Positions 24,516-33,800 of a stretch of DNA of 64,000 nucleotides are shown here, piece by piece. This DNA is from Cryptomeria japonica. Its lineage: Eukaryota > Streptophyta > Pinopsida > Cupressales > Cupressaceae. The DNA is taken from contig NC_081412.1 of the NCBI RefSeq assembly GCF_030272615.1, positions 695,152,083-695,216,082 on the forward strand, written 5' to 3'. The notes under the pieces are model-generated. The model had not been told where the DNA came from and made no database searches. It was given only the letters and a program-made list of their open reading frames with translations. How positions within the stretch are numbered: the stretch's first letter is position 1; each line of letters starts with the position of its first letter. The translations under genes were made by a program, and so were the position numbers.

Positions 24516-24524
24516 TATAAAAGG
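24516..24524 (+). promoter_or_regulatory. TATA box of the antisense PMD gene
   Basis: TATAAAAGG in the context CCTCCTATAAAAGGGG, 81 bases before the proposed start codon. This spacing leaves room for a transcription start near 24545-24550 and a leader of about 50 bases. Confidence 0.65.
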
Positions 24525-24596
24525 GGAAAAGGGCTTGATTTGAATTCATTTGTGCTTGTTGACTTGGAAGAAAAGAGAATTTGCTCTGGAGAGAAA

Positions 24597-27500
24597 ATGC
24601 CTATTCCGTATCACAGACACCGTTTCGAGCGCGTTCGGAGATATCGGAGACCTGCAGCGTATGGACCACCAGTAAGTCAACGTTTTTGACCCCCTTTTGA
24701 TTTTTTATTTTGTCGTTTTTAGCTGTTTTTCGAATTTAAAAGTTCGGACTCATCGTTTTAGCGCGTCTAAGGCGCATATTAGCGCATACGCAATGTGAAG
24801 TAGCGCATAGAAGCCATTTTAATTGCTGCGTCCGAAATGATTGTGATAGCGCATAGCTCGTTTAGGTTAGTGCGTCTATGTAGAATAGCGCAGGTAATGT
24901 GTATAGTAGCGCTTTAGAAGAACAGGATAGCGCGTAGGTATAACCTAGCGCATAGGAAGCATAGAAGTTCGCATCAAACAGGAGGTTTAGCGCGTAGGCA
25001 TAACCTAGCGCATAGGGCTGGAAAGGTAGCGCTTAGGCAGAGGGATTTAGCGCGTAGAACTAGTCTAGCGCATAGGATGAAAAGGAGAGCGCTTAGGGAA
25101 GACAGGTTAGCGCGTAGAAATATTCTAGCGCATAGGTTAGTTTAGGTAGCGCATTGGAGGAAAAAAATAGCGCGTGAATAGGTTCTAGCGCATAGGATAA
25201 ATTGGATAGCGCACCAGTAGAAAAGGATAGCGCATGGATTGAATCTAGCGCATAAGAGAGATAGGTTAGCGCGTAGGACAAACAGCCTAGCGCGTAGGTC
25301 TTTTTAGCGCATTTCATGTCTGTTTTAGCGCATCCAGGAAAAATTTGCGTTGTGGTCGATCTAAAATGTGGTATTTTTGCGTGTCTGTCGTGTTTTTGAT
25401 GCATGTATCCAATATGAGTATTTGTATAACTTGTTTTGATGTGAATGTTTCCAAGTTATGTATAGATATCAAGCTATTTGTGAGGATCAGAACATGATTT
25501 ATTTTGTGTTATCTGTTTTAAGTTCAAAATGCATATGAAAGCCTGAGTTGTTTTACAAGCCGGTATGGGTTGGAAACTTGAGTTGTTTTACAAGTTTTGA
25601 TATGGGTGGGAAACTTGAGTTGTTTTACAAGTTTGTGATTGTGGTACTTGAGTTGTTTTACAAGTTTTGATATGGTTTTTGAGAACTTGAGTTGTTTTAC
25701 AAGTTGATATGGAATGATAGGTTTTTGAACTTGATGTAGATGAGCAAATTTTTTTCATGTATGTGATGTGAGTTGTATTTTGATATCTTTTTGTTGATGT
25801 GGAATCTGATATGAGATTTGTTTTGTTTGTTGACAGGAGCGATTGGGGATCGTGCAGTCGAGGGAGAGATTCCCGAGACCATGGACACTGATACCACGTC
25901 TGTCACAGGCAGACTTAGATATTATTGAGAGGTGTGGATTGACCTCACTTTTGGATATGCCTCGGTTCACTGTGAACCGGGGACTCTTGACAGCACTGGC
26001 AGAGAGGTGGCATAGTGACACGAACACCTTCCATTTTGCTACTGGGGAGATGACCGTGACACCAGAGGACTGCTATCGTATCCTGCGGATTCCTGTGGTA
26101 GGGGCTATATTGCCCTATGAGCAGACAGAGGAGGGCGGCACAGAGGCACTGCGCCGGATTTTCCATGATGAGAGCGTCTGTGGGTATGAGATCCCATGGC
26201 AGGAGTTCCTGGATCTGGATTATGCACCGCTGCCATCTGTATTGGCAGGATTTATTGGAGGATTCCTTTGTCCTGATCGCAGGTCAAAGAGATTTTCAGT
26301 GGGATGGGGGCTGGTTCTGGAGCAGATGGTCACACAAGGCCGGAGATTTGCATGGGGGTCAGCGATGCTGGCCCACCTCTACAGGAGCCTGCATGAGGTT
26401 GTATACCTCGGATATGGGAGTTTATCAGCAGGGGTGACACTCTTACAGGTATGGTGCTGGGAGCACATTCCAGCAGCGAGGCCACTGGCAGACAGGGATA
26501 GGCCCGTGGGGGCAGCTTATGCATATGGTTATAGAGGCCTAGTTGTCCAGCATAAGCTGGGCAAATTAGAGCACTGGAGGAGGGTTTTTGATGACATAGA
26601 TACGGTCATCTGGAGACCGTACACAGGCTGCGAGGTATGGGCCGAGGATGGTATGGAGATGCCGTTCGTTTTTATGACGAGGCATTTGATTGGGAGGACC
26701 CCGTTCGTTATTGAGCGGTTTTTGGTTACCCGAGTTTTGAGGCAGTTCGGGAGGCAGCAGGGTGTTCCACAGGGGACGTGCTTATATGCACGGCGGCAGC
26801 AGGATGTGGCTGATTGGGGGCCGACCATTGACAGTGCTGTTGTGATTGAGGAGTTTACTGGTTTGGCTGGGCAAATCTGGGACTATGCCCCAGAGATACA
26901 GGATGCCGGTATGACTGACGAGTTCGCTCGTTTATTTGCTGCGCGGGCGGTTGCGAGGATCTCAGATCCAGAGGAGATGAGACCGGTTTTTGATTCGGAT
27001 GGAGAGGAGGGAGATGGGGGAGATGAGGGGGATGATGGGGGTGATGGAGGTGATGGAGGGAGGAGGAGAGGGAGAGGTGTGCAGAGGGCGGTACGGCAGG
27101 GCCGGATTGAGAGGGGGAGGGGAGGATTGGCCATTGGAGCCGGGAGAGAGGGCAGAGTCACAGAGGTACTAGCGGCAGTAGGAGGAGAGGAGGAGGTGGG
27201 GAGGCCAGTACAGAGGAGGAGGATAGATATTCTTCCACCTCCCATACCCAGGACAGGCCGAGTGGGGGGAGTGGCACCAGCACAGGTACCACTACGGGTT
27301 CGAGTGCCGGGACACATAGAGGATGCCCAGATCCGGATGCTTCAGATCACTGTGCAGCAGCTGCAGGCACAGATTTTGACTTATCAGAGGCAGATCTCTC
27401 AGTTGATCACTGAGAGAGATACCGAGATGGAGCGGCGGGGGCGAGCAGAGGAGGCATTGGCGACCGTACAGAGAGCTGCAGCGGGTGGTCCCTTGAGAGA

Positions 27501-27747
27501 CACCCTGAGAGAGCTGACACGGAGTGTGCAGGAGGCTGCATATTACAGGCAGCACTATGAGGAGGTGGTTCCCAGAGAGCGGCGTGTAGAGAGCTTTGCG
27601 CAGTCGAGATCGAGTCGATCTCGAACTGCCGGTACACGATCGGAGAGCCGTGGAGTGACAGGGCCAGCGGGACAGGACCCTCCTGCCGATCTGGGAGCAG
27701 GTGCCTCAGGGGCTAGACCATCTCCATCAGGGGATAGTCATACTTGA
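24597..27747 (+). CDS. Plant mobile domain protein, two exons, antisense cargo of TAT-1
   Basis: Exon 1 is 24597-24671 (ATG, 25 codons, Arg/His-rich) and exon 2 is 25837-27747. The donor is A|GTAAGT and the acceptor TTGACAG|GAG after a T-rich stretch; both exons join in phase 0, giving 661 residues. Residues about 40-380 match the plant mobile domain (PMD, the 'aminotransferase-like' family of MAIN and MAIL1): TFHFATGEMTVTPEDCYRIL at 89-108, a GWGLV segment near 181-185, AWGSAMLAHLYRSL at 197-210 and WCWEHI at 231-236. An acidic Asp/Gly run (about 411-433), an RG-rich run (434-456), a coiled coil (about 518-570) and an Arg/Ser tail follow. Exon 2 is much more GC-rich than its surroundings. 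Family members in hosts act in nuclear gene silencing; the role of transposon-borne copies is not settled. No internal stop is seen. Without the intron the same ORF could start only at a non-ATG codon near 25843 or downstream. Confidence 0.85.
24756..25336 (+). repeat. TAGCGC motif array inside the PMD intron
   Basis: More than 25 copies of TAGCGC followed mostly by ATAGG, GTAGG or TTAGG, spaced about 20-22 bases. In the middle they form a higher-order unit of about 60-65 bp with three motifs in the order GCGTAG, GCATAGG, GCTTAGG. Sequence between motifs is less conserved. Confidence 0.9.
25545..25715 (+). repeat. Short repeat of ACTTGAGTTGTTTTACAAG
   Basis: About five copies at irregular 30-55 base spacing, near the 3' end of the intron. 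CTTG...CAAG within the unit could pair as a small hairpin. Confidence 0.7.
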
Positions 27748-29119
27748 GAGACATGGTCTCTATTGTATTTTGAGCAGTGTATTCTTTGTACTGGACACAG
27801 TTGTGACACATTTTGTAGATTTTGATCATTTTGAGAGATATATATATAGAGCACCATTTTTGACCGATGTGATGTGTTGATGGATGTATGTGTTATGTGT
27901 GCTTCTTCCTTTTTACATGATGATGTAATGCTTATATATGATGTAATGTATGATGTAGAATGTGTGTTGTTTATATGTCGCAAGATGTATCTTGAAAATG
28001 AGATGTATGATGTTAATATACTGCTACATGTAAGATAATAAAATGTGAAATGATGTAATAATGATAGATGGGATAATAATGAGATGCAACTTTTTATAAA
28101 ATGAGATGCAACGAATTGTAAAATGATATGCAACTAATTGTAAAATGATATGCAACTAATTGTGTTTGGATCATCTCTCATTCTGTATTTGCCATCCGAT
28201 ATAACCATTCATTTGCTTTCTTTGTAAATATCATCATTGAGCATTGATTTGTTTAGGATATGTTAAAAATTTATACAAGCATAATGGTATAATTGAACCA
28301 GAATGACCTGAGTAAAATTTACATGATTTTTAATTTTGCAAGATAGCACAAGAGTCAAGGTATAATTGAACCAGGACGACCTGAGTGCGTATTGCGTAAA
28401 CATACAAGAGTAGATCATTTATAATGCGTGAAATGGGATCAAGCCTTCAGTGATATGAATCACGTCTCGAGGCAAATATTCATACAATACAAGTGATCGC
28501 CTCCCAAACAGAAGACTAAGAAAATGTTGGAAGTTTTCCATGATCTCTGGCTGTGAAGCTTTTGATGAGATAAGGAAAAGATTCCAATTTATTAAAAAGT
28601 TCAAAATGCAAAATAATCAAGACTTTAATGCGATAATGCAACATTGAGTACTTCAGAAAATCATCCATCCTTAAGTTTCTGGTGTATTGTTCGTGTTTGG
28701 TCGTTGTGATGTAGTGTAGTTGTGTTTGTTGGATGTCATATGTCTAAGTTTTGAAATAGTTGGCATGTCTTGAATGTTTGCAAGTTTTTGAACAGTCTAA
28801 TGTCCCTAGATGAGTGTTTCTGCTGGATATAAGTATGTACAGTGATTTCCAAGCCATGGTAAAATGTGGTAGATGAATAACCCAGGATAGTGACTACGCT
28901 AAGTATGTCCTGGAGAGATATATGCTAAGTGTCGGGCGATGGCCGAGAGTGTTTTGATGGATAAAATGGCATGGATATGGAGAAAGGAGCCGGCCTTTCA
29001 CAAAGGCGCCTGTTTACCAGGTTTTCACCATTTGTTTTTATTGTACTTTGTATCTTGACTTTTTCTGGAGTTTTGTATCTTTTTGTTTGTTTTTGTCATT
29101 TTCCGTGCACTAGGCTACT
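27748..29119. other. Region between PMD gene and the end of pol
   Basis: No gene seen. This is the 3' end zone of two opposed transcription units. An AATAAA lies at 28037-28042, about 290 bases after the PMD stop, and could serve its polyadenylation. Between 28080 and 28160 a GATGCAACTAATTG-like unit is repeated three or four times, and a 24-base block around GGTATAATTGAACCAG occurs twice (about 28287 and 28359). Confidence 0.55.
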
Positions 29120-30871
29120 TTAAGTATAGTACTTCTTTAGATGAATGCTATTAGTTGGATCATCAAGCACATCTCCTTCAGAATTTGTTAGCTGATAGGC
29201 ACCTGATCCATAGACTGAAATGATGACATAAGGACCCAACCAGTTAGGTTCAAATTTCCCTTTCTTTTCTCTATCTTGCTGGTTTCTTGGATTTTCTTTT
29301 AAGACTAGATCACCAACCTTGAAGTTACGAGGAATGACCTTATGATTGTAGCTCCGGCACATGCGTTGCTGATATGCTTTGAGATGAGTATAAGCATGTT
29401 GGCGTCTTTCATCTAATAGTTCCAATTCTTGCAGTCGATTTACCCGATACTCTTCATCTGGAATCAAGCCTTTCAAAGAGACTCTAAGAGATGGAATTTC
29501 TACCTCCAAGGGTAAAATAGCCTCTGATCCATATACCAAGGAATATGGTGTTGCCCCTGTAGGTGTGCAGATGCTAGTCCTGTAGGCCCAAAGAGCTAGA
29601 TTGAGTTGTATATGCCAATCCTTGCCTGCATCATTCACTGTTTTCTTAAGGATTTTTAGGATCGTTTTGTTAGATGCTTCTGCCTGACCATTTCCTTGTG
29701 GATAGTATGGTGTAGAAAATCGATGCTGGATTTTGAATTTTTCACATAGTTCCTGCACATCTTGGTTTTTGAAAGGTCGTCCATTATCTGTGACAATTGA
29801 ACTTGGAATACCATATCTGCAGATCAGATAATTTAAGATAAAAGAAGCAATTTGTTTCCTAGTTACTGTGGTCATGGGAACTGCTTCAATCCATTTGGTA
29901 AAGTATTTTGTGGCAGTTATAATGAACTTGTGTCCATTTGAAGATGAAGGATGTATTTTGCCTACCAGATCTAATCCCCACTGACAAAAGGGCCAGGATG
30001 TGGTAAATGGTTGCAATTCCTGTGCTGGTGCATGTATCAGATTGCCATGGATTTGGCATTTAGGACATTTCTTGGCGAAATGATATGAGTCTTTTTCCAT
30101 GGTAGGCCAGTAGTATCCCATTCGTAGAAGCTTTTTAGCAAGAGTAGTGCCACTCGAATGTGTACCACAAATACCTTCGTGAAGCTCGTGTAAAGCCGAA
30201 TCAGAATCATTACGATCAAGACAACGAAGAAGAGTACCATCTAGACCTCGACGATATAAGGTATTAGCGGTAAGGGTGTAACGGCCAGCTTGTCGGATAA
30301 AGTTACGTTTTTGGTTGCGGGATTGGTCAATGGGTAATATATTATGCTTGAGGTAGTCATATATTGGTCCATATAACGGAGAATCTGAACCGGTTAAGGC
30401 ATATATAACATGAGATTCAGAATGGTCATAGGCGGGAGAGAACAGTTGCTCTACCAGGAACTCATAACGACTCTGTTGTTCTGGAATTTGTAGTAATGAA
30501 GCGATCGTAGCCATTGCATCGGCTGCTTTGTTATTTAACCTTGGTATTTGCTCAAAAGTGATGTGCACAAAATACTGTTTGAAATCATCCACCATCCGTT
30601 TGTAGGGTAGTAGCTTATCATCCTTTGTCTGATAGTTGTTGTTGATTTGATTGATGACCAATTGTGAGTCTCCATAGAATTTTAATTCTATGATCTTCCA
30701 TTCGACGGCCATTTTGATGCCTATGACCAATGCTTCATATTCAGCCATATTATTTGTACATGGAAACATAAGCCTGTATGATCTTGGCATAGTGTGTCCT
30801 TCAGGGGTGATGAATAGAATGCCAGCCCCTGAACCATGTTGGGTATAGGATCCATCAAAGTATAGGATCCA
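29120..30871 (-). CDS. TAT-1 archaeal-type RNase H and integrase
   Basis: This is the same reading frame as the upstream gag-pol, separated from it by one stop codon. It opens WILYFDGSYTQ, the first Asp motif of an RNase H of the type used by Tat elements, then (counting from the Met at 30790) AEYEAL with Glu 17/19, YGDSQLVI with Asp 41 and NNKAADA with Asp 91. The integrase has the HHCC zinc region (H201, H204 area and CPKC at 242-245) and the DDE core: WGLDLVG (D274), VTDNGRPF (D335) and GQAEASNK (E371), followed by a typical C-terminal domain to the natural stop. No chromodomain is seen. Everything needed looks present; how it is translated past the stop is open. Confidence 0.9.
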   Translation of the reverse strand, partial: WILYFDGSYTQHGSGAGILFITPEGHTMPRSYRLMFPCTNNMAEYEALVIGIKMAVEWKIIELKFYGDSQLVINQINNNYQTKDDKLLPYKRMVDDFKQYFVHITFEQIPRLNNKAADAMATIASLLQIPEQQSRYEFLVEQLFSPAYDHSESHVIYALTGSDSPLYGPIYDYLKHNILPIDQSRNQKRNFIRQAGRYTLTANTLYRRGLDGTLLRCLDRNDSDSALHELHEGICGTHSSGTTLAKKLLRMGYYWPTMEKDSYHFAKKCPKCQIHGNLIHAPAQELQPFTTSWPFCQWGLDLVGKIHPSSSNGHKFIITATKYFTKWIEAVPMTTVTRKQIASFILNYLICRYGIPSSIVTDNGRPFKNQDVQELCEKFKIQHRFSTPYYPQGNGQAEASNKTILKILKKTVNDAGKDWHIQLNLALWAYRTSICTPTGATPYSLVYGSEAILPLEVEIPSLRVSLKGLIPDEEYRVNRLQELELLDERRQHAYTHLKAYQQRMCRSYNHKVIPRNFKVGDLVLKENPRNQQDREKKGKFEPNWLGPYVIISVYGSGAYQLTNSEGDVLDDPTNSIHLKKYYT

Positions 30872-33800
30872 TTATTTGGAGGAAAGAGCAAAAACGTCCC
30901 TGTCTGGAAATTCAATGTCCATGGTTTGTTTTCCGGGTAGCGGCGCTTCAGCCAACTGATCTGCAATTGCTTGTCCTTTGATGGCTCGACTTTCTGTGTA
31001 GTGGATGTCAAATTCACTGAGAATCATAACCCATTTAGCCAATCGGCCTGTGAGAGCTGCCTTGCTGAGTAAATACTTGAGAGGATCAATTTTGGCTACT
31101 AGCTTGATAGTGTGTGCTAGCATATAATGTCGGAACTTTTGAGATGCAAAAACAACTGTTAGGCAAGCCTTTTCAATGAATGTATAATTGAGCTCATATC
31201 CATTCAATGTTCTACTGATATAATATATGGCGTGTTCTTTTCCTTGTTGATCTTCTTGTGCCAATAATGCCCCCAGTGAAACACCTGTAGTTGATATATA
31301 CAATATAAGAGGCTTTCCTGCAATTGGTGGTACTAGAACTGGTGGATTCATCAGGTACTGTTTAATTTGGTGAAAAGATTCTGCACATTTAGTCTCCCAT
31401 TTGAATGGCACATTTTTGTGTAACAAGTGGTTAAAGGGCAGACTTTTATCTGCTAGTTGAGCGATGAATCGTCTGATTGATTGAAGTCGTCCTTGGAGAG
31501 ATCTAAGTTGACTGATATTCTTCGGTGGTGGCATATCCATGATGGCTTGTACCTTTGCTGGATCAACTTCAATACCTTTAGCTGAGATGATGTAACCTAG
31601 TAACTTGCCTAATGTAACCCCGAAGACACACTTCTTAGGGTTGAGTCGGACTTTGAATTTCTGCAATCGATCAAAGATCTTTGTTAGGATGCCAAGATGT
31701 TCAGTTCTGGTGAAGGATTTGGCTAGCAAATCATCCACATAGTCTTCCATAAATGTGTGCATCATATCATGGAATATGGTTGTCATTGCTCTTTGGTAAG
31801 TGGCTCCGGCATTCTTTAAGCCAAAAGGCATTACATTCCAACAGTATGTTCCCCAAGGACAGGTGAATGCTGTTTTGTCTTGATCTTCAGGAGCTATTTT
31901 GATTTGATTATAGCCTGAGAAACCGTCCATTAATGAGAGCATTGCATGGCCTGCTGTGAGATCTACAATTATATCAATACTTGGTAGAGGAAAGTCATCC
32001 TTTGGGCAAGCTTTATTGACATCTCTGAAGTCGGTGCATATTCTGATACTACCATCTGGTTTTGAGACTGGAGCAATGTTAGAAATCCATTCTGCATAGT
32101 CAATAGGTCGGATGAATCCGACATCTAATAATTTCTTTAATTCCGTTTTGACCATGAGTGCTATTTGTGGATTCATCTTCCGTAGTTTCTGCTTGACTGG
32201 TTTAACCCCCGCAGAGATGGATAAGTGATGCATGATTAGGTGTGGATCCACTCCAGGCATATCAGCATATGACCAGGCAAAGTTAATTTGCTGTCCTTTA
32301 AAGAAGATGATGAATGCCAATCTTTCCTCTTCGGTCAGAGATTCTGCAAGGTGAATGTTTCTGACGGCTTCAGGGGTACCAATGTTGATTGATTGAGTGG
32401 GCTCAATCAATATGGGTGATTGTTCATGAAAATGTTCAGGAAGAGTGTCAAGTCTCCCATCATTAGGTGCCTTAAAAAGGTTTTCACCCTCAGATGCGTC
32501 CTTTATTTTTACTTTTTTGGGATCCATTGCTGCCATTGACTGGTTTTCAGCATTAGATTCATTATTTGATTCATTTTTGCGACTGAGAGACTTGGCACTC
32601 CCTGAAGAACAGACGTCGGTATGCGGTTCACTGGTAGAGCCTATTTCGGGATTTACGGTACATAGGTAGTGGATAATAGATTCATCATCTGGAAAAATTG
32701 GGATATCATGAGTCTCAGGTTCAGTCCAGTCGATGAGATCAGGGAAGACTAGTGGTAAGGAATCATGGGGTGGGTCAAGTTCAGCTACTGTAAGTGTTAG
32801 AATAGAGTTATCATCGTGATGGGTCTTGTTTTTAAAGAAATTTAGGGTTTCATCGAGGTCTTCGATGGTATCATCTTCTACATAGACTTGTTCGTAATAT
32901 TGCTGTTCGCTTTCCTGAACATCATAGATATGTTGTGGTCCAAATTCAAGAGGTCTATCTTCTGCGTTATGTTCTTCTTGAGAAATGGATATGAAATCAG
33001 TATCATCTGGGATATTTGTAGTAGTATCTGAACAGGTACCCCATTCATATTCATTTGAATCGGTCTCATAGGCATCATCCCAAATTCTATCTGTGTTGTA
33101 GACAGGTATGTTGTATGGCGAAAATAAATCCTTGATGATAGATACTATTTTGACATTTTGTGTGGATTCTGTATCTAATCCATCTTCTACATTCTGGATT
33201 TGTTCATATATTGTGCTTCCTCGGGGAGGAATGATGGGTGCTTGTGATGATAGGATTGGTTCTTGAGCCACTGGTGTGTAAATATGAGCCACTGCTGTAG
33301 ATATGGCCTTCTTATGATTCAGAAGCTTTTCCTGATGTATCTTCTGATCTTGACGTTCCCTTGCCTTACGGATTGTTTCTGCTGATTCAAAGAGAGCTTC
33401 CTGCCATGATTCTTCCTTGTATTTCTTCTTTTCTTTCCATTGAGGTTTTGTATTTGTATGTGGCGGCCTTTTTAATAGGAAAGTGAATTTAGAACCTAAT
33501 CCTGCCTTATTTCTACTAGGTTGTGAAGGAAGATCTATAGGTTCAGTGACTCCTTCTTGGCGTTTCCCAATAGGTCCTTTACCGCCATATCCCATTTGTT
33601 TCATGATCAGGTAGCCTTTTCCATACAAGTGTGTTGGTAGAACAATGTCTAGAGCGGCCGCTCTATTAGCTTCTTCTTCATCTTTGTATAGCCAGTTAAG
33701 AACATCTTTATCTTCTGATTCATGTGCTAGAGTCCCCAATTGTATGAAGGTACCATTAAATTTAGTTATGGGCTGAGTTGCCTGATGTATTGATAGAGTA

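Larger units (their letters stand above)
24672..25836 (+). other. Intron of the PMD gene
   Basis: 1,165 bp, not a multiple of three, with several stops in the reading frame. It begins GTAAGT and ends TTTGTTTGTTGACAG. It holds the TAGCGC array and then, at 25540-25715, about five copies of ACTTGAGTTGTTTTACAAG. As the gene is antisense to the element's RNA, this intron would not be spliced from the genomic RNA and so survives transposition. Confidence 0.8.

Noticed and set aside
24756-25336. Regular short repeats with unique spacers, like a CRISPR array
   Set aside because: The repeat core is only about 6-10 bases, spacing varies, the setting is a plant retrotransposon intron, and no cas gene is near.
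25843-25845. Start of the PMD protein at exon 2 without an intron
   Set aside because: The codon is TTG, upstream sequence in frame has stops, and the good donor, acceptor, phase and TATA box favour the two-exon model.
26883-27317. 144-codon Pro/Ser-rich minus-strand ORF under the PMD gene
   Set aside because: Mirror of the Gly/Asp and Arg/Gly-rich part of the PMD exon; it lies in the sense strand of the element but shows no domain and no link to pol.
32445-32669. Plus-strand ORF within the TAT-1 gag-pol linker
   Set aside because: Shadow of the acidic linker on the coding strand.
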